DNA of 64,000 nt from Enterobacteriaceae bacterium RIT691 (GCA_009668205.1 WJYM01000009.1:124001-188000); one strand, 5' to 3'; counted from the stretch's first letter, positions 8,240 through 21,569 are shown. Made by a program: numbers and translations. Notes: generated by a model from the sequence alone, not told the origin.

Positions 8240-8315
8240 TGGTGCCCGGACTCGGAATCGAACCAAGGACACGGGGATTTTCAATCCCCTGCTCTACCGA
8301 CTGAGCTATCCGGGC
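8240..8315 (-). tRNA. pheU: tRNA-Phe (anticodon GAA)
   Basis: A 76-nt gene with encoded CCA. It has complementary acceptor strands (GCCCGGA/TCCGGGC), a D-arm with AGCTCAGTCGGTAGAGC, the anticodon stem-loop GGGGATTGAAAATCCCC and a T-arm with GGTTCGATTCC. It sits next to yjdC as pheU does in E. coli. Its 3' end is the integration site of the small island at 5.5-8.2 kb. Confidence 0.97.
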
Positions 8316-8325
8316 AACGGGGCGC

Positions 8326-8354
8326 ATTAAACCTTAATCAGTGCAGCCCGTCAA
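8326..8354 (-). promoter_or_regulatory. tRNA-Phe promoter
   Basis: On the - strand TTGACG and TTTAAT are separated by 17 bp. A GC-rich discriminator (GCGCCCC) follows just before the tRNA 5' end, typical of growth-rate- and ppGpp-controlled stable RNA promoters. Confidence 0.8.
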
Positions 8355-8427
8355 CTCAATTTCGGTAAAACTGTTGCGTTTGCTTAACTTTGCGGCGATT
8401 TGCGCACTTTCACCGCAACAGGGAATG

Positions 8428-9003
8428 TCAGGTCAGCGCGCCGCCGGCACGACACTGGGCGAAACGAAGAATATCTTCTGCAAGTCGCTGGGCAGTATCA
8501 ACATCCTGCTGGCTGCGTTTCACCAGCAGTCGGCTCAGGCAGCCTTCCAGCACCAGCTCCATCTGTTTGGCAACCATCGTCGGGTCATCGACTTCCAGTT
8601 TGGTCAGCAGCTCATGGGTGTATTCATGGGCGGTGCGCTTTTGCAAATCGGCCAGCTGATGGATGGGATGCTCAGGATCCGGATAATAGGTGCAGGCAGC
8701 AATAAACAGGCAGCCGGGATAGCGGTTGTTACTCACGCAATCCGTTAACGCGCTGTAGCGTGCCATCAGCTTTTGCTCAGGGCTTAGGTCATCGTTCAGC
8801 ATCAGCTGTCGACGCCACACGTCAACTCGCTGGCTCAAGGAACGCAGGACATCATAGAGCAGCGCTTCTTCGTCAGGCCAGAAACGCTTGAGGTCGTCGA
8901 GCGGTGTGTCGACCTTCTCAGCCACCATCTCCAGCGTGGTGTCGGCGATCCCTTTTGATTCCAGTAATTGCAGGGCTTGCCCCAATACGTCTTCGCGTTG
9001 CAC
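8428..9003 (-). CDS. yjdC: TetR-family transcriptional regulator YjdC
   Basis: A 191-residue TetR-type regulator. The N-terminal helix-turn-helix (about residues 5-45) contains [20 protein letters not shown], and a ligand-type C-terminal domain follows. The GTG start at 9003 is preferred over the ATG five codons upstream, because GGAGG lies 8 nt before it and the resulting length equals E. coli YjdC. It is the last gene of cutA-dsbD-yjdC, 36 bp after dsbD. Its target genes are not known. Confidence 0.88.
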   Translation of the reverse strand: MQREDVLGQALQLLESKGIADTTLEMVAEKVDTPLDDLKRFWPDEEALLYDVLRSLSQRVDVWRRQLMLNDDLSPEQKLMARYSALTDCVSNNRYPGCLFIAACTYYPDPEHPIHQLADLQKRTAHEYTHELLTKLEVDDPTMVAKQMELVLEGCLSRLLVKRSQQDVDTAQRLAEDILRFAQCRAGGALT

Positions 9004-9039
9004 GGCTGTGTCCTCCATTAATCCCTTTAAAAGTGTCGT

Positions 9040-10773
9040 TTACCGGGCCAGATTCTGCAAATGAAGGCGGAACGTGGCAGCATCCATAAACCCGGCAACC
9101 CGCATGGCTGGGATCTCATGACCTGCGGTATCAAAAAACAGAATGGTCGGTAGACCCGGAACTTGCAACTGTTTCAGCAGTGCAGCGTCCTGCGCTGTGT
9201 TGCGGGTCACGTCTGCCTGGAGCAAAACGGTGTTTTTTAGCGCTTGCTGCACCTGCGGATCGCTAAAGGTGTATTTCTCGAATTCTTTGCAGGCTACGCA
9301 CCAGTCGGCGTACAGATCGAGCATCACCGGCTTGCCGTTGGCTTGCGTCAGCGCCTGCTGAAGTTCGTCCACATTGGCGATGCGCGTGAAGCTGAGATGC
9401 TTTTGCTGTTGCACGGCTGATGGGCCAAAAGCCCAATCCTGTAACGGTCGGGCACTGACCAGCGCGGCTGCCAGCAGAACAATCTGCACCACCCGCATCC
9501 ACGGTTTTTGTGCCGTCAGGCTGGTGATAAATGCCCAGCTGAAGAACGCGATCCCGAGCAGTGACCACAGGCGTAAACCCCAGGCGTCACCCAGTATACG
9601 CTCCAGCAAGAAGACCGGCAGCGCCAGGATAACAAAACCAAACGCGGTTTTGACCTGTGCCATCCACGGGCCACTTTTTGGCAGCAGGCGATTGCCAAAG
9701 ACCGTCACCAGTATCAGCGGTAAACCCATGCCCAGCGCGTAAAGATAGAGCGTTCCGCCGCCGAGCCAGAGATTTCCGCTCTGCGCGATGTACAGCAATA
9801 TCGCGCTCAATGGCGCGGTGGTGCAGGGTGAGCATATGAGTCCGGCAATCGCTCCCATCGCAAACACTCCGCCTGCCGAGCCGCCTTGCTGGCGATTGCT
9901 CATTAGCGTCAGACGCGTTTGCACAGAAGAGGGCAGCTGTAGCGTAAACAGGCCAAACATCGACAGCGCCAGCAGGGTAAACACCGCCGAGAGGCCAATC
10001 AGCACGTAAGGGTGCTGGAGTGCGGCCTGGAATTTCAACCCCGCGGCGGCGACGACCAGGCCCAGCGCGGTGTAGGTCAGTGCCATGCCCTGCACATAGA
10101 TAAAGGCTAGCAGCAAGGCTCGTGCGGTGGAGAGGCGCTGTTTGCCACCCAGTACGATGCCGGAGATCAGAGGATACATGGGGAGCACGCAGGGCGTGAA
10201 CGCGATGCCTATGCCAATCAGCAATGCCCAGAGCGCGGAGAAGGGGAGTTCAGTTTGGGTGTTCCCCCTCTCCCCCACCCTCTCCCCGGAGGGGCGAGGG
10301 AGAACGACAGTACTTTCTGTTTGAGCTGCGGGAGTGGCAGCCGCAGCAACCACCGCACTCAACGGCACCACTTTGGTTTCTGGCGGATAGCAGAATCCGG
10401 CTTCGGCGCATCCCTGGTAAGTTATCGTCAGCGTCGCGCCTTTGCTGGCTTGATTGACCGTCAGCGGCACGGTCAACTGATGGCGATAGATTTCGCTTTT
10501 GCCAAAGAACTCATCTTCATGCCACTCGCCGTTTGGCAGTTGCAACGGTGAAAGCGTGGCCTGTGCTGGCGTGACGGCGATCTGTTTCTGATAGAGGTAA
10601 TAACCGTCTTTTATCTGCCAGTTGAGCTGCAGCTCATGTCCGCTTTGCTGAAAATCGAAAACAAACGCCTGATCGGCTGGCGTGAAATTTGAACGGCCGG
10701 GAGCGTCAAACAGCCCGGCGAAGGCAGACGTGCTGCACAGCAGCAGGATTAGCGTAAGGATGCGTTGAGCCAT
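9040..10773 (-). CDS. dsbD: Thiol:disulfide interchange protein DsbD
   Basis: It carries electrons from cytoplasmic thioredoxin across the inner membrane to DsbC, DsbG and CcmG. The signal peptide ([19 protein letters not shown]) is followed by three parts: an N-terminal domain with the [13 protein letters not shown] cysteine pair, an eight-helix membrane domain with [10 protein letters not shown] and GLICSPCTT, and a C-terminal thioredoxin domain with DWCVACKEF. This is the full redox-relay set. The ATG at 10773 matches the E. coli start; the frame extends further upstream but without homology. The start lies inside the end of cutA (25-bp overlap). Between the N-terminal domain and the first helix an in-frame palindromic repeat adds [13 protein letters not shown] (DNA 10264-10303). 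Confidence 0.96.
   Translation of the reverse strand: MAQRILTLILLLCSTSAFAGLFDAPGRSNFTPADQAFVFDFQQSGHELQLNWQIKDGYYLYQKQIAVTPAQATLSPLQLPNGEWHEDEFFGKSEIYRHQLTVPLTVNQASKGATLTITYQGCAEAGFCYPPETKVVPLSAVVAAAATPAAQTESTVVLPRPSGERVGERGNTQTELPFSALWALLIGIGIAFTPCVLPMYPLISGIVLGGKQRLSTARALLLAFIYVQGMALTYTALGLVVAAAGLKFQAALQHPYVLIGLSAVFTLLALSMFGLFTLQLPSSVQTRLTLMSNRQQGGSAGGVFAMGAIAGLICSPCTTAPLSAILLYIAQSGNLWLGGGTLYLYALGMGLPLILVTVFGNRLLPKSGPWMAQVKTAFGFVILALPVFLLERILGDAWGLRLWSLLGIAFFSWAFITSLTAQKPWMRVVQIVLLAAALVSARPLQDWAFGPSAVQQQKHLSFTRIANVDELQQALTQANGKPVMLDLYADWCVACKEFEKYTFSDPQVQQALKNTVLLQADVTRNTAQDAALLKQLQVPGLPTILFFDTAGHEIPAMRVAGFMDAATFRLHLQNLAR
10264..10303. repeat. GAGAGGG-type palindromic repeat inserted in frame within dsbD
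   Basis: The - strand reads CCCTCGCCCC-TCC-GGGGAGAGGG and then a second GAGAGGG. This is the same design as the two intergenic units at 53248-53329. The frame through it is open and encodes [12 protein letters not shown] in the periplasmic linker of DsbD. Confidence 0.75.
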
Positions 10774-11072
10774 GAGAGGTATTCGTTGTCTCCGTGGGAA
10801 ACGGGTAAAACCAGCAGTTCCGGGGTTTGATACGGGTGATGGGCCTTCAGGCACTCCAGCAGAGCCTGCTGATGTTCGGTATCGGACTTCAGCAGCATTT
10901 GCACTTCATACTCCTGCTCAAGCTTGCCTTCCCAGTAATAGAGAGAGGTGGCACCAGGCAAAATCGTCACGCAGGCCGCGAACTTCTCCGCCAACACTTT
11001 GGCGGCTAAATCCTGAGCGGTGGCTTCATCCGGGGCGGTGCAGAGAACAACAACGGCAGTCGGTAGAGTCAT
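10749..11072 (-). CDS. cutA: Divalent cation tolerance protein CutA
   Basis: A small trimeric copper-binding protein linked to copper tolerance. The 107-residue form starts at the second of two adjacent ATGs ([16 protein letters not shown]); GAGG lies 6 nt upstream of it, and the first ATG (11075) would add one residue. Conserved blocks are [31 protein letters not shown] and [13 protein letters not shown]. The N-terminus is slightly shorter than E. coli (112). It overlaps dsbD and forms cutA-dsbD-yjdC. Confidence 0.93.
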   Translation of the reverse strand: MTLPTAVVVLCTAPDEATAQDLAAKVLAEKFAACVTILPGATSLYYWEGKLEQEYEVQMLLKSDTEHQQALLECLKAHHPYQTPELLVLPVSHGDNEYLSWLNASLR

Positions 11073-11136
11073 CATCAACCTCGTATCGGCGAAAAAAGGC
11101 ACTATAGCACGATGGCGGGAAGGAGGATGAAGGAAG

Positions 11137-11154
11137 CGGGCCGCAAGCGGCCCG
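11137..11154 (-). terminator. Hairpin between dcuA and cutA
   Basis: CGGGCCG-CAAG-CGGCCCG lies just past the dcuA stop on the - strand. There is only a weak T content after it, so it may be a leaky terminator. Confidence 0.55.
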
Positions 11155-11184
11155 ACTTTAAGGATTTTTACTTTCGAGAAGGAC

Positions 11185-12486
11185 TTACAGCACCACGCTG
11201 CCAATCAGGAAGCCAAAGCAGACGGAGAAGATCACGCCCATGGTGCCTGGAATGAAGAAGGGATGGTTAAAGACGAAACGCCCGATACGGGTCGTGCCGG
11301 TATCATCCATTTGCACCGCAGCGACCAGCGTTGGATACGTCGGCAGAATAAACAGACCAGAGACCGCAGCGAAAGAAGCGACGGCGGTTAACGGCGATAC
11401 GTTCAGCGCCAGCGCCATTGGCATCAGGGCTTTGGCCGTCGCCGCCTGAGAATAGAGCAGTGCGGAAGCCACAAAGAAAATCACCGCCAGCAGCCACGGA
11501 TGACCCTGAATGACGCTACCCGCCGTCTCTTTAATCCAGTCGATATTGTGAGAAACGAAGGTATCGCCAAGCCATGCCACGCCGAGAATACAGATACAGG
11601 CGCTCATGCCCGCTTTAAAGGTGCTGGAGCTCAGGATGCTGTCGGTCTCCACTTTGCAAAGAATGGTAGTCAGTGTCGCCACGCTCAGCATGATAATCAG
11701 GATCGCGTTGGTGGTGGTCATCAGCGGCTTCGCGACCAGACCGAGACTCGGGCTGTTGACGATGGCATAAACGACCACGCAGACCACGCCCAGCAGGAAC
11801 ATCAACACAGAGAGCTTCGCCCGCGGTTTGATTTCCATCTGGCGTGTGCCACGCAGCTCAACCAGCCCTTCTTCCAGACGCTTGAGATACACAGGATCGT
11901 CGGAAAGCTTTGAGTTAAACAGCAGGGTGACGAGGAAGGACATCAGCAGCACGGCCAGCAGCGTGGAAGGGATGACAACCGAGAGCAGGTGGATGTAGCT
12001 AACCCCATGGCCTTCCATCACCGAAGACATGTACACCACCGCCGCGGAGATTGGCGACGCGGTAATCGCAATCTGCGCAGACACAACGGCGGTAGAGAGG
12101 GGACGGCAAGGCTTCACACCCTGTTCTTTCGCCACTTCGGCAATCACGGGCAGCGTGGCCAGCGAGATGTTCCCGGTCCCGGCAAAAATGGTCAGGAAGT
12201 AGGTGACGACAGGCGCGAGGATGGTGATGTACTTCGGGTTGCGGCGCAGCAGTTTTTCGGTCTGGTTAACGAGGTAATCGAGGCCACCTGCGATTTGCAT
12301 GGCAGAGATTGCCGCGATGACCGCCATGATGATGGAGATAACGTCAAACGGGATCTTACCGGGCTCGACACCAATGGCGGCGAGCACTAAAACGCCCAGC
12401 CCGCCGGCATAGCCGATCCCGATTCCCCCTAGCCTGGCGCCAAGAAAAATCGCCGCTAGTACGATGATCAATTCAATGATTATCAT
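11185..12486 (-). CDS. dcuA: Anaerobic C4-dicarboxylate transporter DcuA
   Basis: A 433-residue inner-membrane carrier, the same length as E. coli DcuA. It exchanges aspartate, fumarate, malate and succinate. It has 10 or more membrane segments and conserved blocks such as [39 protein letters not shown] and [13 protein letters not shown]. It lies 115 bp after aspA, in the conserved aspA-dcuA order, so its job here is probably aspartate uptake coupled to AspA deamination and fumarate respiration by FrdABCD (also in this window). Confidence 0.96.
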   Translation of the reverse strand: MIIIELIIVLAAIFLGARLGGIGIGYAGGLGVLVLAAIGVEPGKIPFDVISIIMAVIAAISAMQIAGGLDYLVNQTEKLLRRNPKYITILAPVVTYFLTIFAGTGNISLATLPVIAEVAKEQGVKPCRPLSTAVVSAQIAITASPISAAVVYMSSVMEGHGVSYIHLLSVVIPSTLLAVLLMSFLVTLLFNSKLSDDPVYLKRLEEGLVELRGTRQMEIKPRAKLSVLMFLLGVVCVVVYAIVNSPSLGLVAKPLMTTTNAILIIMLSVATLTTILCKVETDSILSSSTFKAGMSACICILGVAWLGDTFVSHNIDWIKETAGSVIQGHPWLLAVIFFVASALLYSQAATAKALMPMALALNVSPLTAVASFAAVSGLFILPTYPTLVAAVQMDDTGTTRIGRFVFNHPFFIPGTMGVIFSVCFGFLIGSVVL

Positions 12487-12552
12487 AACCGCTTCCTTGA
12501 TTGTTAGATGTTGGATACAAAAGTGTTGCTTTTTTGATGTTCAATAGAAAGT

Positions 12553-12580
12553 AAAAGGGCACGTCATTGCTGACGTGCCC
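12553..12580 (-). terminator. aspA terminator
   Basis: The perfect 10-bp stem GGGCACGTCA-TTGC-TGACGTGCCC is followed by TTTTAC on the - strand. dcuA probably has some readthrough or its own promoter. Confidence 0.8.
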
Positions 12581-12601
12581 TGTGGACGCTAGCCCGAACG
12601 C

Positions 12602-14038
12602 TTACTGTTCATTTTCATCAGTATAACGTTTTGCTTTATAGGCTGGGTGCATCAGGTTCTGGGCGGAGAAGATATCATCCAGTTCCGCTTCCGTCAGCAA
12701 TCCTCGCTCGAGCACCACTTCCCGTACGCTCTTCCCGGTTTCAGCACAAATTTTGCCGACGATATCGCCGTTGTGGTGGCCGATGTACGGGTTGAGGTAG
12801 GTGACAATCCCGATGGAATTATAGACGTAGCTTTCGCACACCTCTTTGTTGGCGGTAATGCCGTTAATGCATTTTTCCAGCAGGTTGTAGCATGCGTTGG
12901 TCAGGATGTGGATGGATTCGAACATCGCCTGGCCAATGACCGGCTCCATGACGTTCAGCTGCAGCTGACCCGCTTCGGACGCCATGGTCACGGTGGTGTC
13001 GTTACCGATAACCTTGAAGCACACCTGGTTCACCACTTCAGGTACCACCGGGTTCACTTTGGCTGGCATGATAGAGGAGCCAGCCTGCAATTCTGGCAGG
13101 TTGATTTCATTCAGGCCAGCGCGTGGGCCGGATGAAAGCAGGCGCAGGTCGTTACAGATTTTAGACAGTTTGACCGCCAGACGCTTCAGGGCGCTGTGTA
13201 CCATCACGTAAGCGCCGCAGTCGGAGGTCGCTTCAATCAGGTCTTCAGCCGGAACGACCGGCAGGTTAGAGACTTCCGCCAGTTTCTGCACGGCCAACTG
13301 CTGATAGCCCTCTGGCGTGTTCAGGCGAGTACCGATAGCGGTCGCGCCGAGGTTCACTTCCAGCAGCAGTTCTGAGGTGCGCAGCAGGTTTTTGGTTTCT
13401 TCATTCAGCAGCACATTAAACGCGTGGAATTCCTGACCGAGGGTCATCGGCACAGCGTCCTGCAGCTGCGTGCGGCCCATCTTCAGGATGTCCTGGAATT
13501 CAACCGATTTGCGCTGGAAGCCGTCGCCTAACTGATTGATCCCATCAATCAGTTTCACCACAGAAGCATACACTGCGATGCGGAAACCGGTTGGGTAAGC
13601 ATCGTTAGTGGACTGGCATTTGTTCACGTGATCGTTAGGGTTGAGGTACTGGTATTCCCCTTTCTGGTGGCCCATCAGCTCCAGGCCGATGTTCGCCAGC
13701 ACCTCGTTGGTGTTCATGTTCACGGAGGTGCCCGCGCCGCCCTGGTAGACGTCAACCGGGAACTGGTCCATGCACTTGCCGTTATTCAGGACTTCATCAC
13801 ATGCGGCAACAATAGCGTTCGCCACACCCTTTGGAATGGTGTGCAGTTCCTTGTTTGCCAGCGCCGCCGCCTTCTTCACCATCACCATCCCGCGCACAAA
13901 TTCCGGGATGTCACTGATTTTGTTGTTGCTGATGTAGAAGTTTTCAATCGCTCTCAGAGTGTGAACGCCATAGTAAGCGTCCGCTGGAACTTCCCTGGTA
14001 CCCAACAAGTCTTCTTCGATACGAATGTTGTTTAACAT
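12602..14038 (-). CDS. aspA: Aspartate ammonia-lyase (aspartase) AspA
   Basis: Reversible deamination of L-aspartate to fumarate and ammonia in the cytoplasm. The protein has 478 residues, as in E. coli. The fumarase/aspartase superfamily signature [11 protein letters not shown] (near residue 320) carries the catalytic serine loop, with the earlier blocks [10 protein letters not shown] and [16 protein letters not shown]. The ATG at 14038 has AGAAGG 7 nt upstream; a longer frame adds 14 residues without homology. It is divergent from fxsA, with a near-consensus CRP site in between, consistent with catabolite control. Confidence 0.97.
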   Translation of the reverse strand: MLNNIRIEEDLLGTREVPADAYYGVHTLRAIENFYISNNKISDIPEFVRGMVMVKKAAALANKELHTIPKGVANAIVAACDEVLNNGKCMDQFPVDVYQGGAGTSVNMNTNEVLANIGLELMGHQKGEYQYLNPNDHVNKCQSTNDAYPTGFRIAVYASVVKLIDGINQLGDGFQRKSVEFQDILKMGRTQLQDAVPMTLGQEFHAFNVLLNEETKNLLRTSELLLEVNLGATAIGTRLNTPEGYQQLAVQKLAEVSNLPVVPAEDLIEATSDCGAYVMVHSALKRLAVKLSKICNDLRLLSSGPRAGLNEINLPELQAGSSIMPAKVNPVVPEVVNQVCFKVIGNDTTVTMASEAGQLQLNVMEPVIGQAMFESIHILTNACYNLLEKCINGITANKEVCESYVYNSIGIVTYLNPYIGHHNGDIVGKICAETGKSVREVVLERGLLTEAELDDIFSAQNLMHPAYKAKRYTDENEQ

Positions 14039-14224
14039 GTGAACCTTCTTGATTAATCTGCCAATGATTTCACCCGACACACAGGATGAGTGGGGTCATG
14101 TGGGTTTTCTGACCGACGATTATGTCCTTAATCGGCCCGGTACCCATGATCATATGCTGATGATAGCGAATTGCCGTAATCTGGATCACTTATTATGTGC
14201 CGATCCGTATTGGATTTATTAATC

Positions 14225-14240
14225 TGTGAAATGAATCACC
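14225..14240. promoter_or_regulatory. Near-consensus CRP site between aspA and fxsA
   Basis: TGTGA-AATGAA-TCACC differs from the CRP consensus at one position. It lies about 190 bp before aspA and 135 bp before fxsA. The whole 14039-14373 gap is otherwise a promoter region without a convincing gene. Confidence 0.55.
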
Positions 14241-14373
14241 GCAAAAAGGATGTGGGAAAAAATGTGTGCCTGGCGATTGAAAACGCCACTTTTGCCTCCA
14301 TTTCCAGAGAACGCGAGTCGCAAACTGATTTAAACCGTTGCCAGATGCGGCGGTTGTTCAACAGGAGAAGCCA

Positions 14374-14844
14374 GTGCGCTGGATACCTTTAATTGCTGTT
14401 TTTCTTTACGTCTACATTGAGATCTCAATTTTCATTCAGGTCGCTCATGTATTAGGCGTATTTATGACCCTGATTCTGGTGATCTTCACGTCGATTATCG
14501 GCATGTCGCTGATCCGCAACCAGGGCTTTAAAAACTTCCTGCTGATGCAGCAGAAAATGCAGGCCGGTGAAAGCCCGGCAGCCGAGATGATCAAAAGCGT
14601 ATCGCTGATCATTTCAGGCCTGCTGCTGGTTATTCCGGGCTTCTTCACTGACTTCCTGGGACTGTTGCTTCTGCTGCCACCGGTGCAGAAACATCTGACG
14701 CTCAAGCTGATGCCGCACCTGCGCTTTGCGCGCACCCCGGGCGGCGGTTTTACCTCCCCGAATGCGGGCGGCGATACCTTTGAAGGGGAGTATCAGCGTA
14801 AGGACGAGCAGCGCGATCGCCTCGATCATAAAGACGACCTGTAA
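14374..14844 (+). CDS. fxsA: FxsA family membrane protein
   Basis: A 156-residue inner-membrane protein whose overexpression in E. coli relieves F-factor exclusion of phage T7; it interacts with PifA. It shows three or four hydrophobic segments, the motif TSIIGMSLIRNQG and the cytoplasmic basic-acidic tail EYQRKDEQRDRLDHKDD. The GTG start is chosen because AGGAGA lies 6 nt upstream and the N-terminus then matches E. coli (RWxPxIAxFLYVYIEISIF). It is convergent with yjeH across two REP-like repeats. Confidence 0.9.
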   Translation: MRWIPLIAVFLYVYIEISIFIQVAHVLGVFMTLILVIFTSIIGMSLIRNQGFKNFLLMQQKMQAGESPAAEMIKSVSLIISGLLLVIPGFFTDFLGLLLLLPPVQKHLTLKLMPHLRFARTPGGGFTSPNAGGDTFEGEYQRKDEQRDRLDHKDDL

Positions 14845-14852
14845 TCTTTTTG

Positions 14853-14923
14853 GCCGGGTGGCGCTGCGCTAACCCGGCCTACCGGCTGGTTTTGTCGGCC
14901 GGATAAGCGTAGCGCCATCCGGC
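14853..14923. repeat. Pair of inverted REP elements (BIME) between fxsA and yjeH
   Basis: GCCGGGTGGCGCTGCGC...CCCGGC and, inverted, GCCGGATAAGCG...CGCCATCCGGC. Both have the imperfect palindromic REP structure known from enterobacterial 3' gene boundaries. Confidence 0.8.
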
Positions 14924-14925
14924 AT

Positions 14926-16675
<1,750 letters not shown>

Positions 16676-16704
16676 TCCATTCGCACACTGACAAACGAAT
16701 TTAA

Positions 16705-18360
<1,656 letters not shown>

Positions 18361-18385
18361 TTCACGTCCAGGTGAATCCATAAAT

Positions 18386-18423
18386 AAACCCCTGTGGCAG
18401 ATAATGTCACGGGGGTTTTTCTT
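18386..18423 (+). terminator. groSL terminator
   Basis: An AACCCC...GGGGGTT stem, with GTG/CAC extending it, is followed by TTTTTCTTTT. Confidence 0.85.
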
Positions 18424-18492
18424 TTGGTCTTCTTTTTAGTATAACGTTCACACGGACAAGTTGTGTCCAGCCCATTATTAACGAGGAATAAG

Positions 18493-18846
18493 ATGCGCGT
18501 AAAAGTCTGTGCAGGGATCGTCGGTGCCGCATTGCTGCTGGCCGGTTGCAGTTCCAGCAATGAACTGACCGCAGGCGGGCAAAACGTTCGCTTTGTTGAA
18601 GACAAGCCGGCAAGCGAATGCCAACTTCTGGGCACCGCTTCAGGCAAGCAGGGCAACTGGCTCTCTGGTCAGCACGGTGAAGAGGGCGGCTCTATGCGTG
18701 GTGCGGCAAATGCGCTGCGTAACCAGGCCGCGGCGATGGGCGGTAACGTGATTTATGGCGTAAGCAGCCCGACCCAAGGCATGCTTTCAAGCTTCGTACC
18801 GACCGACAGCGAAATGATCGGTCAGGTCTATAAGTGCCCGAACTGA
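18493..18846 (+). CDS. yjeI: DUF4156 lipoprotein YjeI
   Basis: A 117-residue predicted lipoprotein, the same length as E. coli YjeI. The signal peptide ends in the lipobox LLAGC (Cys 20). The mature part has a CQLLGTASGKQGNWLSGQHGEEGGSMRGAAN core. ACGAGGAATAAG precedes the ATG. The function is unknown; it sits between groL and yjeJ as in E. coli. Confidence 0.9.
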   Translation: MRVKVCAGIVGAALLLAGCSSSNELTAGGQNVRFVEDKPASECQLLGTASGKQGNWLSGQHGEEGGSMRGAANALRNQAAAMGGNVIYGVSSPTQGMLSSFVPTDSEMIGQVYKCPN

Positions 18847-18862
18847 TCCAGCCCGTATGATG

Positions 18863-18889
18863 AAAGCGCCCTCTACCAGAGGGCGTTTT
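18863..18889. terminator. Terminator shared by yjeI and yjeJ
   Basis: The stem AAAGCGCCCTCT-ACC-AGAGGGCGTTTT has A and T runs on both sides, between convergent gene ends. Confidence 0.85.
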
Positions 18890-18890
18890 G

Positions 18891-19748
18891 CTATTCAGCG
18901 TGGACAGGCCGTGTTTTTTGCCAAAGCTGATGCAGGGCTTTTAAGCAGTGCTCGCGAGGTAAATGCCCGGCGCCAGACGCGAGCGTCGTGACGGTGATCC
19001 GGCAGGCTGTTTTTTCCAGCGCTTTTAACCGCGGACTGAACGCCAGTAGCCGTTTCGCTATGGCCTGCGCTGCTTTCATTTCTCCCCGAACTCTCGTTTT
19101 GATCACGGTGCCGCAGGCGCGCTGTTGTCCGCTACTGTCGGTGTAGTGATAAACCAGGGCCAGAGAATGCGTAAACAGCGTTAATTTCCAGGCGGGATGT
19201 TGATAGTTATCGTATTCCAGTTCGCCACTGGCTTTTATTTCTGCATCGTACAGGGGCAGAAAATCGAGCAGTGAGGAGAGGCGAAGCGAGAGGGCATGCA
19301 TGCCCGCATTGTTGAGGGCGTGGGTGACGGCGTTAATGAGGAGTGCAATTTGTGCATCTTCAACGATCACATCACACGTCTGCCCATCCTGCAGGCGCAA
19401 TGCCAGCGTGACGGAATCTGCGCGGGTGTCGCGGGGAGTCAATGTTTCGACGTGCTGGCGGGGAGTTGCCTGCAATAACATCTCTCTGTTCAAGACAGGA
19501 ATGTTGTTGTGCAGTGCTTGTGTCGCCGCCTGTTGTTTTTGCTGGAATGCCGCTTTTGTTTTTGCGTTCCCCAGGCGTTGCAAATGCAAGCGGTGTTCGC
19601 AGCAAATATACAGATCGCGCAGTACCAGCGCGGGCATTAAAAACAGCGACGTCTGGTTGTGCGGATGCTTCAAGATTAACGCCAGCGCCTGAAATTGATT
19701 TCCATGGCGGATGACGCCTGTGTTAATGCCGGTTATCGCTAAGGCCAT
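18891..19748 (-). CDS. yjeJ: Uncharacterised protein YjeJ
   Basis: A 285-residue protein without a membrane segment or known domain that I can name, assigned mainly by its place between yjeI and epmB and its length close to E. coli YjeJ (289). It is rich in Leu, His and Thr in the first half and basic at the end. AGGGAG precedes the ATG. It is on the same strand as epmB, with 124 bp and a strong hairpin in between, so it is probably a separate transcript. No function is proposed. Confidence 0.7.
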   Translation of the reverse strand: MALAITGINTGVIRHGNQFQALALILKHPHNQTSLFLMPALVLRDLYICCEHRLHLQRLGNAKTKAAFQQKQQAATQALHNNIPVLNREMLLQATPRQHVETLTPRDTRADSVTLALRLQDGQTCDVIVEDAQIALLINAVTHALNNAGMHALSLRLSSLLDFLPLYDAEIKASGELEYDNYQHPAWKLTLFTHSLALVYHYTDSSGQQRACGTVIKTRVRGEMKAAQAIAKRLLAFSPRLKALEKTACRITVTTLASGAGHLPREHCLKALHQLWQKTRPVHAE

Positions 19749-19831
19749 GCTTTTTCTCCCTGATAAGGCGGACAGCGCGGGCTAAAATAGCATCGGTCGC
19801 ACGGGGGAGAGAGTCGGGATCCGGACTTGAA

Positions 19832-19856
19832 ACCTGCACGAAAGGTTCGTGCAGGT
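19832..19856 (-). terminator. epmB terminator
   Basis: A perfect 11-bp stem, ACCTGCACGAA-AGG-TTCGTGCAGGT, lies just after the epmB stop on the - strand, followed by TTTC. Confidence 0.7.
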
Positions 19857-19872
19857 GTAAGAGTGAGACGGT

Positions 19873-20901
19873 TTACTGCTGGCGAAGCTGCAGATCCAGC
19901 GGCGTTTTGCTGGGTTCTCCGCCAATTTCACGTGCGAGCTTCGGTACCATATAGCCGGACACCAGCGTGAGCAGTTCACGCATAATGGCGCGGGCTTCGT
20001 CATCGCTCACCAGGAAGTGCGCGGCGCCCTGTACTTTATCCAGCACGTGCAGGTAGTAGGGCATCACACCCGCGTCAAACAGCGCATTGCTGAGATCGGC
20101 AAGGGTTTGCGCGTTGTCATTAATGTCGCGCAGCAGCACGCTTTGGTTCAGCAGCGTGACACCCGCTTTTTTCAGTTTACGCATCGCCTCACGAAACTCG
20201 TCGTCAATTTCCTGGGCGTGGTTGATGTGATTGACCAGGAGAATCTGCAGCGATGAACGGCTAAACCGTTCCGTCAGGGCATCCGTGATACGCGCCGGGA
20301 TGACAATAGGCAGTCGGCTGTGAATGCGCAGGCGTTTGATATGTGGGATGGCTTCCAGGGCGTCCATCAGCCAGCTTAGCTCACTGTCTTTCGCCATCAT
20401 GGGGTCGCCGCCGGAGAAAATAATTTCATCCAGCTCGGGGTGCGCCGCGATGTAGTCCAGTGCGGTCTGCCAGTTGCGCTTGTTGCCCTGATTTTCGGCA
20501 TATGGGAAGTGGCGGCGGAAGCAGTAACGGCAGTTCACCGCACACCCGCCTTTCACCAGCAGCAGGGCGCGATTGCGGTATTTGTGCAGCAATCCGGGCA
20601 CCACGCTGTGCTGTTCTTCCAGCGGGTCCGTACTGAATCCTGGCACGGCAATGAACTCTTCCTGTGCGGTCAGCACCTGACGCAACAAGGGGTCGTTGGG
20701 GTTGCCTTTCTGCATTCGCGCCGCGAACGCACGCGGTACGCGCAGCGGGAAAAGACGTTTAGCATCACGACCCGCGAGCAAGTTTTCATCAGCGTCTACA
20801 TTTAAGAGACGCAACAGTTCATCAGGATCGGTGATTACATCGCCAAGTTGCGATAACCAATCTTCTCTGGATGGGGTGTTTAGGGTTACAATATGCGCCA
20901 T
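19873..20901 (-). CDS. epmB: EF-P beta-lysylation enzyme EpmB (lysine 2,3-aminomutase)
   Basis: A 342-residue radical-SAM, PLP-dependent enzyme converting (S)-alpha-lysine to (R)-beta-lysine, which EpmA then attaches to EF-P. It has the radical SAM cluster motif [15 protein letters not shown] (CxxxCxxC, about residues 120-127), GGDPMM for SAM binding and the PLP lysine region near [12 protein letters not shown]. It is divergent from efp with only 40 bp between start codons; epmA is 6.5 kb away. Confidence 0.95.
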   Translation of the reverse strand: MAHIVTLNTPSREDWLSQLGDVITDPDELLRLLNVDADENLLAGRDAKRLFPLRVPRAFAARMQKGNPNDPLLRQVLTAQEEFIAVPGFSTDPLEEQHSVVPGLLHKYRNRALLLVKGGCAVNCRYCFRRHFPYAENQGNKRNWQTALDYIAAHPELDEIIFSGGDPMMAKDSELSWLMDALEAIPHIKRLRIHSRLPIVIPARITDALTERFSRSSLQILLVNHINHAQEIDDEFREAMRKLKKAGVTLLNQSVLLRDINDNAQTLADLSNALFDAGVMPYYLHVLDKVQGAAHFLVSDDEARAIMRELLTLVSGYMVPKLAREIGGEPSKTPLDLQLRQQ

Positions 20902-20941
20902 TTTGTGGCTTAGCTACCAGTTAACAAATTTAGAGGGCCTT

Positions 20942-21508
20942 ATGGCGACTTATTCTAGCAACGATTTCCGTGCCGGTCTTAAAATCATGATGGATGGCGA
21001 ACCGTACGCGGTTGAAGCCAGCGAGTTCGTAAAACCAGGCAAAGGCCAGGCGTTCGCGCGCGTTAAGCTGCGCCGTCTGCTGACCGGGACTCGTGTTGAG
21101 AAAACCTTCAAATCCACTGACTCTGCAGAAGGCGCAGACGTTGTCGATATGAACCTGACTTACCTGTACAACGACGGTGAGTTCTATCACTTCATGAACA
21201 ACGAAACCTTCGAGCAGCTGGCTGCCGACGAGAAAGCGGTTGGCGAAAACGCCAAATGGCTGCTGGATCAGGCTGAATGCATCGTGACCCTGTGGGACGG
21301 TCGTCCAATTTCTGTGACGCCACCAAACTTCGTTGAGCTGGAAATCGTTGAAACCGATCCAGGTCTGAAAGGCGATACCGCAGGTACCGGCGGTAAGCCA
21401 GCAACCCTGAGCACCGGTGCTGTGGTGAAAGTGCCACTGTTCGTACAGATTGGCGAGGTTATCAAAGTTGACACCCGCTCTGGCGAATACGTTTCTCGCG
21501 TGAAGTAA
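20942..21508 (+). CDS. efp: Elongation factor P
   Basis: A 188-residue three-domain, tRNA-shaped factor that rescues ribosomes stalled at polyproline. The modified lysine lies in domain I loop KPGKGQAF (Lys 34), the substrate of EpmA/EpmB. The C-terminal domain ends [18 protein letters not shown] precedes the ATG. A hairpin terminator follows. Confidence 0.99.
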   Translation: MATYSSNDFRAGLKIMMDGEPYAVEASEFVKPGKGQAFARVKLRRLLTGTRVEKTFKSTDSAEGADVVDMNLTYLYNDGEFYHFMNNETFEQLAADEKAVGENAKWLLDQAECIVTLWDGRPISVTPPNFVELEIVETDPGLKGDTAGTGGKPATLSTGAVVKVPLFVQIGEVIKVDTRSGEYVSRVK

Positions 21509-21516
21509 TTCATGCT

Positions 21517-21554
21517 ATAAAAAAACGGCGCAACCTGGTTGTGCCGTTTTTTTT
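21517..21554 (+). terminator. efp terminator
   Basis: The stem AACGGCGCAACC/GTTGTGCCGTT is followed by eight Ts. It ends immediately before the ecnA ribosome site. Confidence 0.9.
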
Positions 21555-21569
21555 ATTGAGGCAGGGATG

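Noticed and set aside
10774..10854. A 27-residue N-terminal extension of DsbD
   Set aside because: It lies within cutA in another frame. The signal peptide [19 protein letters not shown] begins at 10773 and matches E. coli DsbD.
14195..14392. A 65-codon frame in the aspA-fxsA gap
   Set aside because: It covers the CRP site and the fxsA ribosome site and has no homology I recognise. The region reads as promoter.
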